In this document: positions 1 through 12,715 of the stretch, one piece after another
Layout: each line of letters begins with the position of its first letter
Numbering within the stretch: the first letter of the stretch is position 1
Assembly: GCA_027627225.1 (NCBI GenBank)
Contig: CM051034.1
Span: 41,645,048 to 41,709,047 of the forward strand
Source of the DNA: Congeria kusceri
Lineage: Eukaryota; Mollusca; Bivalvia; Myida; Dreissenidae
Direction: 5' to 3'
DNA length: 64,000 nt
Translations under genes and position numbers: made by a program
The notes under the pieces: generated by a model
Seen by the model: only the letters and a program-made list of their open reading frames with translations
What the model was told of the DNA's origin: nothing
Databases searched by the model: none

Positions 1-126
1 TCGAGTCCGTTTCCTGGGTAGAACCAGTATTTGTTGTGTTTGGAGGAGATCTTGAGAACGCTCCCAGAGTGGGGATTGAACCCGGGACCTCCTAATTGGT
101 AGGCAAACACCATATCCACTACGCCA
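1..126 (-). mobile_element. tRNA-derived SINE (head), cut by window edge
   Basis: On the minus strand the segment at about 55-126 reads like a tRNA: an A box TGGCGTAGTGG, then a B box GGTTCAATCCC about 35 bases later, followed by a non-tRNA body running off the window start. The acceptor and T stems do not pair fully, so this is a retroposon head and not a working tRNA gene. Internal A and B boxes are the RNA polymerase III promoter used by SINEs. The 3' tail lies outside the window, so neither target duplication nor family can be decided. Confidence 0.7.
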
Positions 127-130
127 CAGT

Positions 131-888
131 GTTCTTTAAATGCAGCAATTTTAACGGCAGAGTGTAAATAGCTATCAATATCAATAATAATTTGATATGT
201 AACAACAAATACACACGTTTTCAAGAAATAGAACCTCATTTTAAAACACAACTTGACATTGTCAATCATCGTTATGTTCCTAATGTCTGGATAATTCTTA
301 AAACTAATGTAAAATGCTTTTGTTAATTTTATTAACAAATTGGTCATCTGACAATGCAACACAATTCTTGTGTTGAACAACTTTCACATCAACCTAAGAC
401 ACAATTCGGCATGTAACCAGTACATGCATGTTTATCATTAGGCATACCATGTTAAAATAATTTGTGCATGCTTTTAGCAAAACAAGCTTTTTACACTGAA
501 AATGTGGAATGTAGAATATAAATTAAGTCACTTCCTGACAAATTTCCATGTGCGTCTGATTGCATCTCAGTTTTCACTGAGTCGACCGGATGTTACTGAC
601 ATTTAAATTTGAACATCTTTGCATCTGAAACGAAGGCATTTCTTGGCAGGCAGTCTGAGACAATGCTTTAATGCAAAATGGAAATCTAAAATTACAATAA
701 CAAAATAGTTTTGTAATTACTTTTCTCCGCTGCTGCCACAAACAATATTTCTAGATGAATTGCAACAACATCAGCGTTTCTGCCAGTTTTAAATTGAAGG
801 TGTCAGACAAGACCTTCTGAGCTGTAAATTGGGATTTAAATTGTAAAATTTATGAGTCATGGTCCTGTATTTTATGATATAAAACATT
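131..888. other. AT-rich non-coding stretch with one half of a diverged duplication
   Basis: No open reading frame or RNA gene is visible. Bases about 340-490 resemble bases about 2945-3075 (shared words include TTTCACATCAAC, ACCAGTAC and GCTTTT.TAGCAAAA), a diverged direct duplication 2.6 kb apart. Nothing else stands out. Confidence 0.5.
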
Positions 889-1154
889 TAAGGTGTGTCG
901 TGGGAAAACCGGGCTTAATGCATGTGCATAATAGAGTCAACCCGGATCAGCTGGTGCAGTCCGCACAGGCTAATCCGGGACAGCACTTTCTGCTCTGATG
1001 GTATTTTCTATATCAAGGAAGTCTCTTCTAAACATAAATCCATTGCAGGCAGAAAGTGTTGTCCCGGAGTAGCCTGACTAGAACTGCACAGGCTAATCCG
1101 GGACGACACTTTACACACATGCAAAAAAAAACTTTTTTACCATGACATGCCTCA
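889..1154. mobile_element. Palindromic MITE copy 1 (TGAGGC family)
   Basis: The ends are TAAGGTGTGTCG (one base off the family start) and the inverse of TGAGGC, with TT on each side as a two-base target duplication. Each arm is about 100 bp and itself contains a hairpin built on CCGGATTAGCCTGTGC, so the element is a palindrome of palindromes around a roughly 50 bp non-repeated centre. No coding capacity. The superfamily of the mobilising transposase is not evident from the sequence. Confidence 0.85.
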
Positions 1155-1234
1155 TTTGTTGGTATGAGCTGAACAGGAAACAACAGATAATCAAGGACTT
1201 GGTGTGAATTAATAATGTCATAGAAATGAAATAA

Positions 1235-2710
1235 ACAAGAGGTCCAAATGGCCCTGGTCGCTCACCTGAGTTTCATTAGTCGAAAAAATTTCCATGTGTT
1301 AGATTTGTATACAGATATGGATATACTGATACAGACTGATGGAAATGCGGCCTTAATCATCATGGTTTGAAAAACGTAAGTGACAACAGACATTCAAAAT
1401 TTGGGAAGTACATATTGAAATTGAAGCTTTCTCTTCAATTTGACCTAGTGACCTAGTTTTTGACCCCACATGATCCAGATTCGAACTCGGCCGAGATACT
1501 ATTGGGACAAATGTTCTGACCAAGTTTCATGACGATTGGGAAAATAATGTAACTTCTCCAGTGTTAACAAGCTTTTTCTTCAATTTGACCCAGTGACCTA
1601 GTTTTTCATCCCACGACCCAGAATCGAACTCGGCCGAGATATCATTAAGACAAATGTTCTGACCAAGTTTCATGAAGATTGGGCAAAAAACGTGACTTCT
1701 AGAGTGTTAACAAGCTCTTTCTTCAATTTGACCTAGTGACCTAGTTTTTTTTACCCCATATGACCCAGATTCAAACTCGGCCGAGATATCATTGGGACAA
1801 ATGTTCTGACCAAGTTTCAGGAAGATTGGGCAAAAAATGTGACTTCTAGAGTGTTCACAAGCTTTTCCTATAGTCATATAAGGAAAACCCCCCCCTCACC
1901 TGGCGGCCATGTTTTTCACCCGACCAGAACCATTTTTGAACTCGGCCCAGATATCATCAGAACAAAGGTTATGAGCAAGTTTCATGTTCCTTGGGCAAGA
2001 AATGTGACTTCTAGAGTGTTCACAAGCTTTTCCTATAGCCATGTAAGGAAAACTGCCCCCCCCTCACCTGGCGGCCATGTTTTTCACTGGACCAGAACCA
2101 TTTCAAAAATCGGCCGAGATATCATCAGAACAAAGGTTCTGAGCAAGTTTCATGTTGATTGGGCAAAAAATGTGACTTCTAGAGTGTTCACAACTTTTCC
2201 TATAGACATATAAGGAAAACTGACCCCCCCCCCCTGGCGGCCATGTTTTTCAGCAGACTGGAACCATTTTTGAACTCCGCCAAGATATCATAAGAACAAA
2301 TGTTGTGCGCAAGTTTCATGGTGATTAGGCAAAAAATGTGACTTCTACAGTGTTCACAAGCCTTTTTCTATAAGGAAAACTGCCCTGCCCCCTGGCAGCC
2401 ATGTTTTTCAACGGATCGGAACCCTTTTTGAACTCGGCCAAGATATCATTAGAACAAATGTTCTGAGCAAATGTGACTTCTAGAGTGTTCACAAGCTTTT
2501 TCTTCAACTTGACCTAGTAACCTAGTTTTTGACCCCACATGACCCAGATTTGAACTCGGCCGAGATATCATTGGGACAAATGTTCTGACCAAGTTTCATG
2601 AAGATTGGCCAATAACTGTGGCCTCTAGAATGTTCACAAGGTAAATGTTGACGACGCACAACGGACAAAGGGCGATCACAAAAGCTCACCATGAGCACCT
2701 GAGCTAAAAA
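1235..2710 (-). mobile_element. Helentron-like element, CTCACCTGAG family (H1)
   Basis: The left end is ACAAGAGG followed by a decayed hairpin and CTCACCTGAG. The right end holds GTTGACGACGCAC and CACCTGAGCTAAAAA; related copies carry CTCAGGTGAGCTAAAA here. Between them lie about eight units of roughly 135-150 bp in two subtypes: one with GACCTAGTGACCTAG, one with GGCGGCCATGTTTTTCA. All carry CAAGTTTCATGAAGATTGG-like words. Read on the minus strand this is a short 5' inverted repeat, a tandem core, the partner repeat, a hairpin and a TCTTGT end, which matches non-autonomous Helentrons. Small ORFs inside the units are by-products of repetition. Confidence 0.6.
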
Positions 2711-3158
2711 TACCAACAAAAAGAATAGAAAATGCAGAATTATCGGTTTACACAAAATTGTGTTTGGCACTTATGTTTACCATTAATTCTAAATTTTCTG
2801 TTATTAAATTTCTGCCTTTTCATATTCTCCAATCCGCTAGTACCATTCGTGTTACGTATACAATATTGGACGTGCTTGCGTACAATATTTTCCATATTGA
2901 CAGCCCAAGGTTACACATACAATAATGTCCGAGAACATTTAAATGAACACAAAATGAATATAGTATTGAACCACTTTCACATCAACTATGCAATTCAGCT
3001 TGTGACCAGTACTCGTATGAAGCATAGAATGTTGAAAAAAAATATTGCGTGCTTTTGTAGCAAAATACACAAGTAAATATTGGCTCATCCAATATATGCA
3101 GCTGAGTTCTCGTCCAAATATCTCACCATATTGTACAGAGCGCTGTTAAATTACCTAA
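2711..3158. other. AT-rich stretch with second half of the 340-490 duplication
   Basis: Bases about 2945-3075 are the diverged partner of 340-490. A 114-codon open frame covers part of it, but it has no recognisable domain and strongly AT-driven composition, so I do not call it a gene. Confidence 0.45.
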
Positions 3159-3401
3159 TGAGGCGCGTCGTGGGAAAACCGGGCTTAATGCATGTGTGTA
3201 AAGTGTCGTCCCGGATTAGCCTGTGCCGTCCGCACTTTCCGCTTTTATGGTATTTTCTGTTTCAAGGAAGTCTCTTCTAAACATAACTTCACTGTAGGCG
3301 GAAAGTGCCATCCCAGATTAGCCTGTGCAAACTGCATAGACTAATCCGGGACGACACTTTACGCACTTGCATTAAGCCCGGTTTTCCCACGATATGCCTC
3401 A
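3159..3401. mobile_element. Palindromic MITE copy 2
   Basis: Near-complete member: TGAGGCGCGTCGTGGG at the left, its inverse at the right. The left internal hairpin is reduced, while the right arm keeps the GATTAGCCTGTGC stem. Flanking dinucleotides are AA and TA, the only complete copy here without a perfect two-base match. Confidence 0.88.
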
Positions 3402-6400
3402 TATTATTATGGGCTTTACGTGTCCAATTACTATACACTTCTTGATAACTCAATTTTTCTCATCATAGCATAATAATTATTATAGTCACAAACAGTATTA
3501 TGAGCGGGTGGACTACTAATAATTAAGTAAAAATGTGGGTTACATTTGGCAATTTGAACTCATAAATCATCTTTGATGAAAATTTGTGTAACAGTATGGT
3601 ACTAATCCAGATTCTTAAGAACCAAAAAAGTTATTTAAGTTAAACTGGTCACTGTCTGTCCTCTCACGAATGGTAGAGGAGAATATACCACAAGACAAAC
3701 AGCAACATAATTATTGTTATTCATATAAGTGCTTAGGGGGGAAAACATAAAGTACAGGAAGAAAATTTGTTTAGACTGCAACAAAAACTTCAATAAATGC
3801 AAAATAAATTAGCTCTAATTATGGGGACATAAATCTTTGTGTCTTTAAGTGTTGTCAACGTAGAACACCAATGGGCTGGTAATCATAGGGAGATAATGGA
3901 GTTTTTACTGTCTTCGGAACGTCTTGTCTCCAGGAATCCTGTTGGTTCCCAATAAGATAAAATCTTTTGGAACGCTATTTTGCCTCCTCTGGAAGTTTCA
4001 TCAGAAGCATTTGAGCGTTGTAAGTAAGTTTTCTCAATAAATCTCCCTCACAATTTGCTTAAATCAATACAAAGATGATGGCCTCCCAAAGATTACTTCC
4101 CAAGCCTAGAATGTGATGTGAAAACTCTTCCAAAATGAGGTATTCAGAATACTCTCCTGAAAGAGAGGTACTTAACAGAACTCTGTGGGAATGATTCAGC
4201 AAAACTAATTTAACAGCTTTATGGTGATCATGGTGGAACTGTCCAGTTTTAAGGTGATATTTCTGTGAAAATTATAAATGGATGGCAAAAATAATTTAGT
4301 ATTCAAGAAAATGTGCCTTATTACCATAACTTCTTGGGTTACCATAATTTCGTGGCCATTTAAAACTAACAGAATTTTTGCTTGTGCATCCGAAAACATT
4401 GTCCGAATTACTGTAACTGTTAAGTGAATTGTATATTTTTGCAGTATCTGAAAAGGAAATCCTATTAAATGTCAACCAGTAAGTGACTTGGTCATTTAAA
4501 TCACCAATTAATGAAATAAAATACACAAACTATTCAGTACCATATACCTATTTTGGAATTAAAGTGATTTCGTTCTAAAAACATGGATATTTAGAACAGT
4601 TTTCCAAGGATAATTGCACATGTATGATTATCTCCCTTGTGTTTATTTCGCACTTGAATTTTAATATATATATTTTTGGTAAAAAATATAAACAATCCCT
4701 TCCCTAAATTTGACTGACACTTTCAAACTGTTAACTTTAAGTTAGCATTCCTACCCACGAATCGCTGCATGCATCATTTATTTAATATTTTTGAACAAGA
4801 GCTTTTAACAGAAACTAACACAATAAAAATATGTATAGATTCTTGAAGCCCAAAGTTAAACCTGCACAATTGAATAACTGTGTAGATTTCGTCATGCCTG
4901 TACTGTTACCTTTTAAAGAAAAATTATAAGGACTGTGTATGTATCAAGATAAAATTTTCAAAACACTAGTTTTCACCAAGATTTTCGTTCTTTGGTCAGC
5001 ACAGGCTCCAGCACAAACAAAGTGAAAGTAAATTGCTAATGTAAACACTCTTTCCCAACCAAAGTAGGCCAGCCAATCAGAACCCACGAAATTATGAGAA
5101 GCTTCCGGACGATACAGATTAGCAGGTTCAATAACGTAATATGTATATGAAATAGCAACAAAAATCTGTATTTTATTTACTTCGTTTGCAAAGAGCACTT
5201 GCAAATTGTGTTTTATCCAACTCAGTGGTGAGATAACAGAATGTATTAACGCGCATGCGCCAAAATCGTAAATAAGACCCACAAAATTAGGGTGACACGC
5301 CATATGCTATTTATAACAATAAAATACATAAAATTTCACAATAAAAGCTAAAATGCAATCATGGTAATTAGTATGAGTTCGGTTTAGTTAATGTCCGTTT
5401 CTGTTTGTATAATGTATTCTATTAAATAGAAATTGGTTTTCTTTTTATTGGTTGGCATTTTTACCAAACTCAGCGATTTTTAATAGTTACTTAATTAGAT
5501 TATGAATAAAAGTAAAGCGTCTATAAACAGATATCGACATTTGTACAAAATACAGTAATAATATCTTACGTATAACGTCTCTATAGCGAATTTAGTGATG
5601 TGGATATGTTATGGCTGGAACAATGACAGTAACTTTTGATACTAAAAATAAATTATTCCATATGGATGTAAATTAAATTATTAAAATTTATTAAAACGTT
5701 AACTGCCAGATTAAATTACTACTATATTACATAAATACATTTCACACTAATTATGCAGATGATAATATCAACATACAGACGCTAAATAATCCATCAAATT
5801 GCATATCATATATACATGCAAACACATTAAATATCTGTAATATTACTACCTGCGGATAAACCACATCCAATACATTCTGAGTGGGCACTACTGATCAACT
5901 GGCTTATGCAACAGTGCCCAAAACTGGATACAGTCTAGTTCAACATCACGTTTAATAAATGCAGCACATTAATTATTCCTAAATAACAGCAGGCTGCATC
6001 CGACATTAGATAGGAAATGAATTGACATGATTATTAATTCATAATCGCTTAAATTACAATCAATAAAACAGTTCCATCATGAATCCGCCTGCCAGAAATT
6101 CCCTTTGATGAATATTTCATACACCATATTGACAAGTGGGCAGCAACTCAAAATTTGTCAATAATTCTAGCAGGCATTGATGGGAATACAGACAGTAATC
6201 AGTTGGATTTTATGACAACAGATTTGTCAGTCTCATTGATGTTTGTAGAATTTTTTTTTGTATTATTACTCAATGAATTCATTAATTTAAGGGATAACAC
6301 TCAAGCAATCATTGTGTATTACTGTAATACATTATACAAAATAATTATTTGTCAACATGCAAAGGCTTAAATAAACACATTTATTATGTGGATGAAGGAA

Positions 6401-6500
6401 AAAAAGTTAGTCAATTGAATAATTATTAAAATATCATTCAAGCTTTAGCTCTGGTAAAATAGCACTGTTTGTCTTCTAAATTCCAAAGTGTATTTCAGAA
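3402..6500. other. Long AT-rich stretch without a supported gene
   Basis: No transposon ends, tRNA signals or convincing exons. The longest frame is 119 codons on the minus strand (4944-5303) with no recognised domain. The one notable part is 5071-5262, where a CCAAT box, an ETS-like CTTCCGG and an NRF-1-like palindrome cluster. Confidence 0.5.
5071..5262. promoter_or_regulatory. Possible promoter: CCAAT, ETS-like and NRF-1-like sites
   Basis: AGCCAATCAG (5071-5080) fits an NF-Y box, CTTCCGG (from 5102) fits an ETS core, and GCGCATGCGC (5251-5260) is the palindromic core bound by NRF-1 in animals. The three together are typical of TATA-less housekeeping promoters, and this small area holds more CpG than its surroundings. 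No downstream exon could be identified on either strand, so the call is inference and the direction is unknown. Confidence 0.25.
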
Positions 6501-7016
6501 TAGTAACATCACAACGGAGCACATCCTGAATAGATCGTAAACGCCCTGACAGGATTTGACGTGGACTTGATAGGACGTGGTGCGAACCTACAGATACGTA
6601 GTGGAGACCTGGTAGGGTCTTACTGGACATGGAGGACGTCGAGGTTTTGAGCATGCTCAAAACGTGTGGTGAGGACGTGAAAGGAGCATGGTCGCAGTAC
6701 GAACATATCAAAAGCATAGTAGGCACTGCATTGACGTAGTGATGACCTGGTAGGGACTCATGAGGATTTCTTGAGCTGTTGCTCAACCACCGGCAGCGCA
6801 CTCGCTTCATTGTCACTAAGCTTTTTATGGCGCCTGTATTACACTCATCCAGTACGCAAGGCGTCTGCACAAAGTACCTTACCAAGACTGTTGCAGGTTC
6901 TCCCTAGGTCCATTAAGGCCCTTGCAACGCTCTCAAAGTTCGTACTGCTCGGTTGGCGACACGTTTTTTTTTGCTTTTTTTATTTTTTAATTCGCTTTTT
7001 ACCCATGTAATTTGAA

Positions 7017-7145
7017 TTATATTCATGTATGCATTGTATATGTTATTTTAAAATCTCTCAATTGTGATTGTAAAGCACTTTTGAACGTGTTATTTCATGA
7101 TAAAAGTGCTATATAAATGTGGTACAATAAAAATAATAATAATTA
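7017..7145 (+). mobile_element. 3' tail of a retroposon (stem-loop plus ATA-rich tail)
   Basis: The segment holds GTAAAGCACTTTTGAACG and, 15 bases on, AAAAGTGCTATATAAATG, ending in an AATAAAAATAATAATAAT tail. The paired words AGCACTTTT and AAAAGTGCT form a stem. This motif followed by a short A/T repeat is a common 3' end of animal LINEs and SINEs mobilised by them. The upstream body at 6500-7016 shows no reverse-transcriptase domain, so this is a 5'-truncated or short copy. Confidence 0.5.
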
Positions 7146-7515
7146 CCAAAAGGTATTTACTACGTAAGCGCTGCGTCAGTACTGCGACAATGTATTTTTT
7201 GAAAAGTATAAATACTTTGGCAGAATTATATCTTTAAACATCAATGCTGAAATGATGAGCGAAAAAGATGCCATGTCTCAAATATTTTTCTATAAGGACA
7301 ACAGAACGTGGTAGATTGTGTACTTGCTTCTGTTATGCTGAACAGAAGTAGACATAAACGGAAGAGAGGGCTGAGGTTTGCTGGGTCCAATTGTCTGGCT
7401 GAATGTGAACAGCAGATTTCTGTATAGGCTCATGGAACAATTGTGAGTTTCGCATTTGTCAACTTACCTTCCATGCAATCCTATAATAGTATGGCTATTA
7501 CCAGTCAGAGCGTGC

Positions 7516-8441
7516 AGGGTATTTATATAACCTGGTGGACGTAGTAGTAGCATGATGCTTACGTGGTTCTTGTAGGGTATTTATATAACCTGGTGGACGT
7601 AGTAGTAGCATGATGCTTACGTGGTTCTTGTAGGGTATTTATATAACCTGGTGGACGTAGTAGTAGCATGATGCTTACGTGGTTCTTGTAGGGTATTTAT
7701 ATAACCTGGTGGACGTAGTAGTAACATGATGCTTACGTGGTTCTTGTAGGGTATTTATAGAACCTGGTGGACGTAGTAGTAGCATGATGCTTACGTGGTT
7801 CTTGTAGGGTATTTATATAACCTGGTGGACGTAGTAGTAGCATGATGCTTACGTGGTTCTTGTAGGGTATGTATATAACCTGGTGGACGTAGTAGTAGCA
7901 TGATGCTTACGTGGTTCTTGTACGGTATTTATCTAACCTGGTGGACGTAGTAGTAGCATGATGCTTACGCGGTTCTTGTAGGGTATTTATATAACCTGGT
8001 GGACGTAGTAGTAACATGATGCTTACGTGGTTCTTGTAGGGTATTTATATAACCTGGTGGACGTAGTAGTAGCATGATGCTTACGTGGTTCTTGTAGGGT
8101 ATTTATAGAACCTGGTGGACGTAGTAGTAGCATGATGCTTACGTGGTTCTTGTAGTGTATTTATATAACCTGGTGGACGTAGTAGTAGCATGATGCTTAC
8201 GTGGTTCTTGTAGGGTATTTATATAACCTGGTGGACGTAGTAGTAGCATGATGCTTACGTGGTTCTTGTAGGGTATTTATATAACCTGGTGGACGTAGTA
8301 GTAGCATGATGCTTACGTGGTTCTTGTACGGTATTTATATAACCTGGTGGACGTAGTAGTAGCATGATGCTTACGCGGTTCTTGTAGGGTATTTATATAA
8401 CCTGGTGGACGTAGTAGTAGCATGATGCTTACGTGGTTCTT
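7516..8441. repeat. Minisatellite, 58 bp unit, about 16 copies
   Basis: A head-to-tail array with words GGTATTTATATAACCTGG and ACGTAGTAGTAGCATGATGC. The period is exactly 58 bp (starts 7571, 7629 and so on) and copies differ at few positions (TATATAA/TATAGAA, TAGTAGC/TAGTAAC, ACGTGG/ACGCGG). Flanks at 6540-6760 and 8450-8640 carry loose relatives (ACCTGGTAGGG, GGACGTAG), suggesting an older, decayed array around a recently expanded centre. Confidence 0.95.
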
Positions 8442-8644
8442 GCCTGATGGATATGGTAGATATGCGTATTGTCATACAAGAAACTGATAGGATTAGTAGT
8501 GCGATGATGGTTATATGCGTTGTAAGGACGTACAGAGACCACTTTGACGTAGTATGAGCGTAGAAGGGACCTACGGGGTATTGACAGATATTTCTACTTT
8601 TCGCCACGTTCTCACCACGCCCTTACAAGAATCAGGACGTAGTG

Positions 8645-9370
8645 AAGACTTGGAGAACCTAAAACAGAGGTGCTCTGGCAATTAATAAGGGGCTATCTGA
8701 TTTTTATAGATATAGTTCCAGTCTCTTTCGTGACCCTCTAACAAAAAAACATTTTATGTAACATAAAAAAAGTCAAAATCGAATAACATTTATTATACTA
8801 TAATTTAAAAAAAATACTGACATCATAAGAATAAAGGGATGGCTTTACGTTATAATTGTTTTACAAATCGTACAGTACCTCTTTAACAGCTGTTTCAAAA
8901 AGTCTATTAGTTTGCGGTTGTTCATATCAAATTCTTTGTCATATATGTCTATTAGACATGCTGTACATAAACTATCAACAATAAACAGTAATAAAGATGA
9001 ACGTCCTTAACATGTGGAACCTGCAATATCTATCAAATTATTGTCATCTGCACGGGAAAAAATAATCAACACACTAGCAATGATCAAATTATTGGTGAAT
9101 CTCCCTCTATTATTAATAACAGAACACTGACAGCTAGACCACTTATTAATCAAACAGTGTGAAATTTCAGTGAAAACTGTTGTTTTTTATAGATGCCACC
9201 TATTATGCCTATACATTTTTTTAACCCAAGCTATGCCCCTGACAGCTGACACATTAGGCCATTCTGTTTGTCCCCGATACTCTGACAGTCAGTGGCACAC
9301 ACAAATCTTGGTTTTGACCAATTAAAACAGAGCAGGGTCCATGTCTACAAAGCTCCACAGTGAAAACATA
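8645..9370. other. AT-rich stretch, nothing identified
   Basis: No frame, transposon end or RNA signal could be recognised on either strand. Confidence 0.45.
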
Positions 9371-9619
9371 TGAGGCACATAGCGGGAAAACTGGACTTAA
9401 TGCATGCGCGTAAAGTGTCATCCTGGATCAGCCTGTGCAGTTCGCACAGGCTGATCCAGGACGGCACTTTCTGCCTAGAGTGGATTTATGTTTAGAAGAG
9501 ACTTCCTTCAAACAGAAAATACAATAAAAGCGGAAAGTGCCGTCCTGGACTGCACAGGCGAATCCGGGATGACACTTTACGCACATGCATTACGACCGGT
9601 TTTTCCATGACGCGCCTCA
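9371..9619. mobile_element. Palindromic MITE copy 3
   Basis: Both ends are complete (TGAGGCACATAGCGGG and the inverse of TGAGGCGCGTCATGG) and the TA flanks match. The left hairpin GATCAGCCTGTGC is intact; the right hairpin is shortened to one half. The flanks also extend the palindrome (AACATA and TATGTT), so here alone the boundaries would be ambiguous; other copies fix them. Confidence 0.9.
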
Positions 9620-10471
9620 TATGTTGATTTCTTAAAATCATAAAATTTCTTAAGTCTGTGGCTGCTTTAGTAGTTTATTTAGTCCAAAATGGTTTGATCT
9701 GGTAACCGTAAACAATCAACAGACAATCTTCTACATCCATAGTTCAAATATAACATACTGATTTTTACAAGGAATTGGAAGTTTTTACATACAAATGATT
9801 TCATTTTAAGATTTCCCATAGGAATCTGGTGTTTTTGTGCAGGATTTGTATATCTCGTGTGGACAACAAAACAGAACTCAAAGGCACCACAAGGAGTTTG
9901 TTACGACACACATTTCCACATAAAACAATCAATTTAAAGTGAGCAACCAGATAACATTACTTAAAATAAATGGTGTTTGAATAGTTTAAATTCCTTTGTA
10001 CTTTTTACATTTTCAACACAACCAAAATCAACGGAAGATCATCATTTTTTATTACTAATCATGCAACTCATTGAAAATTTAATTGATTTATAAATCTGTG
10101 TTGCCACAATGATCGGCAAACAAAGAACTGTTTATAAACAATTATTGGTAATTAACTGTTATGGGAATGACACCAGCAAGAAGAAATACATAGGGTGGTC
10201 ATTATTAACCGATTGCCGATCAAATTCATCGTTTAAAATCATGAAAAAATCGGTGTTTTTTTTTTCAGGAACTTTAACATTGCGATCGGTAATATCATAA
10301 GGGGCCCCCCTAGACCCCTGGCCAAATCGCTTAGATTTAGATAAAAAGCGCTGACAATGAGAACCCTTAATGCAACAAACTGTCATTCAGATCAAGCCTT
10401 AACATCAAACCTAACTTCATTTATGCACCAAAAAAACTATTGTAACTCTATCCATAAGAACACATGTACAA
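9620..10471. other. AT-rich stretch, nothing identified
   Basis: Short A/T-rich words and two overlapping chance frames (10109-10386) without recognisable domains. No repeat boundary seen. Confidence 0.4.
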
Positions 10472-11949
10472 CAAGAAATGTCTTTAAAAAAGACAATCGG
10501 CGTTGAAATTAATATTGAGATGTCATTTAAAAATTACCTTAACAGACGGCCAAGATGATCGGTTACGTGACTTCTCAGACCCCAGATTTTTTGGTCCCCA
10601 CCAATATTAGGAGACTTATTGGACCCCAGATTTTTCGGACACTATAAGAAAACTACTCGGACCCAAAAGTTAATTTGCGATAAATTTATTAATTTAAAAA
10701 TTAAATAAAATTATCATTAATATCTATGCTGTGAATAAACCAATCATACAGCTCCATGTTTCCACCAGTGATATATGAATAACCAAAATAATTTAGGTTA
10801 ACATAATTGTTATCTGAATTTGTCAAGCCAATTTAACAAATTAACAATGTAAGAAAATAATTTGGGGAATGAATTAAAATTATTATGTATCAGACTAGTC
10901 TATATAGTTATTTATAGTACGGGTAATATACCATTCATGTTAGTTATCTAATATAATAACGACCTGAAGTCAAATAAGCATTTATACTGTGTATCCCAAC
11001 AAAAAGCAATAGTCAGGGAACATTCAGCGATTTTTGAAATGTTAAGACTTTATTTTTGATAATGCAACCATAAAAATTCATTAGACTATGGCGATTTTAA
11101 ATTATATTAGTAGAAATATGATATATCAGGGGTTCCTGTGTATAATCAGTATTACAAATTGTGTATCATACTACGCAAATAACAATTTGACGTGTTCCAA
11201 ATCTTCTTTCATAACATTTTATCTATAGAAAATGTAGCATCTTTTTATAGATTAAATAACATCTACTGGAGAAGTTGATAGAAAGATGCAATTATAAATA
11301 ATTGTTAATAAATCGTAACCACAATTTTATTTCAAATTAACAGTAAGTTTATAAATATAAATTCCCCATTTATTGAAATTTTTAGGTTTATGATTCTCTG
11401 AACGCTATTATTGATGCATGTACGAGTATATTAACACAGCTATACCACGGTTGCTAGCTACGCGTGCTATTTTTAGAATGACACTACTGTTTCTGGAATG
11501 TGATAAACTCACTAGAATCAATGGGCTACATGGAAAGGCAACACTGTGAATGAGATTTATGAACAGGAACATTGCACAATTGCTATTTATAGAGCGTACA
11601 GCTTATATAAATGTAGGCTAAACAAAATAGTTATTTCGTTACATGAATGAATATAGCATTCTGTTTATGGCATACAATGAGAAAATACGTTCATAATTAG
11701 CCTCAGTTGTAGAGTATATGTTGAAGATATGTTTATAACTTCATTTTAACCGCTTATGTAAACAATTATGTAAATTTGTAATCCCCAAAAGTATGCAACA
11801 GTTATTGGTATACGTTAAACCATTGTTTGAAGTTTGCATTCCCTAAAATTAGAAAATTTGCCTAATTCTATTGGCATTCAATTTTCCCGCTGCATAATTA
11901 TCGCAAGAAATCTATGTCAAAAGTGATCTGAAACAGCTACGCTGAAAAA
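10472..11949 (-). mobile_element. 1.48 kb Helentron-like element, copy A
   Basis: The left end is ACAAGAAATG followed by the hairpin TGTCTTTAAAAAAGACA and then ATCGGCGTTG. The right end is GCTACGCTGAAAA, the approximate inverse of TCGGCGT. Copies at 34435 (inverted) and 52410 match it over their whole length. The interior is AT-rich, has no frame of 60 codons and no tandem core. On the minus strand the layout (short repeat, body, partner repeat, hairpin, TTTCTTGT) is that of a non-autonomous Helentron. It could instead be an unclassified element; the three shared boundaries are solid. Confidence 0.7.
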
Positions 11950-12499
11950 CACCAAACAATGAATATTGTTTCATCATAATGTAAAACATGCTACAAACAG
12001 TTAGTAGTGCACAATCAATTTTCCCAACACTAGAAGTGTGGATGCTGGGAGGGCATTATCAATAATTAATTTACCGCTTCATTCATAAGTCTCCATGCAC
12101 TACTCTAGCACCAGTATACCAGTCACTGAATGGATAAAGCAAGCATCGATCCAAAGGACTAAATGAGACACTAACCTTCGATATTGTAATAACATTACAA
12201 AATGAATGTTTAATAATAATAAAATATAGTTGAATACATCAAGTCAAAATAATACAAAGATTCGGCATAGATATAGTAAAAAGTATTTGTAAGAATTATA
12301 TGCAAATTGTAAACAAACTTTTAAAAGTAGGGTCACTTTTTAGTAGGGTCACTTTTTAACATTACTTTTATTTGCTAATATTCTGTATACAATTAATGCT
12401 TGTTCTCATTACACAAGAGTTTTGTTATAAAAAGTTATATTGTTTACATATTATACGAAATTATAAAACTTAAACTTTATTTGCTAACAATTATTCATT
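11950..12499. other. AT-rich stretch, nothing identified
   Basis: Contains only a short direct duplication (AGTAGGGTCACTTTTTA twice near 12326-12360). Confidence 0.4.
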
Positions 12500-12715
12500 T
12501 GAGGCGTGTCATGGGAAACACCTGCTTAATGCATTTCGTGGAGTGTGGTCCCATATTAGCACAGGCTAATCCAGGACGACACTTTCCACCTACAGTGGAT
12601 TTATTTTTAGAAGAGACTCCTTTGAAACAGAAAATACCATAAAAGCAGAAAATGTTGTTCTGATCCAGGAAGACACTTAGATGCATTAAGCCCAGGTTTC
12701 CCACGACACGCCTCA
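12500..12715. mobile_element. Palindromic MITE copy 4 (internally shortened)
   Basis: Starts TGAGGCGTGTCATGGG and ends with the inverse of TGAGGCGTGTCGTGGG, flanked by TT on both sides. The left hairpin and most of the right hairpin are missing, leaving 216 bp. It lies 40 bp from the inverted-repeat element at 12756. Confidence 0.88.

Noticed and set aside
4944..5303. 119-codon minus-strand frame as a gene
   Set aside because: No recognisable domain, no exon boundaries and no support beyond length; kept only as a note.
7516..8441. CRISPR array
   Set aside because: Simple 58 bp head-to-tail tandem repeat without spacers.
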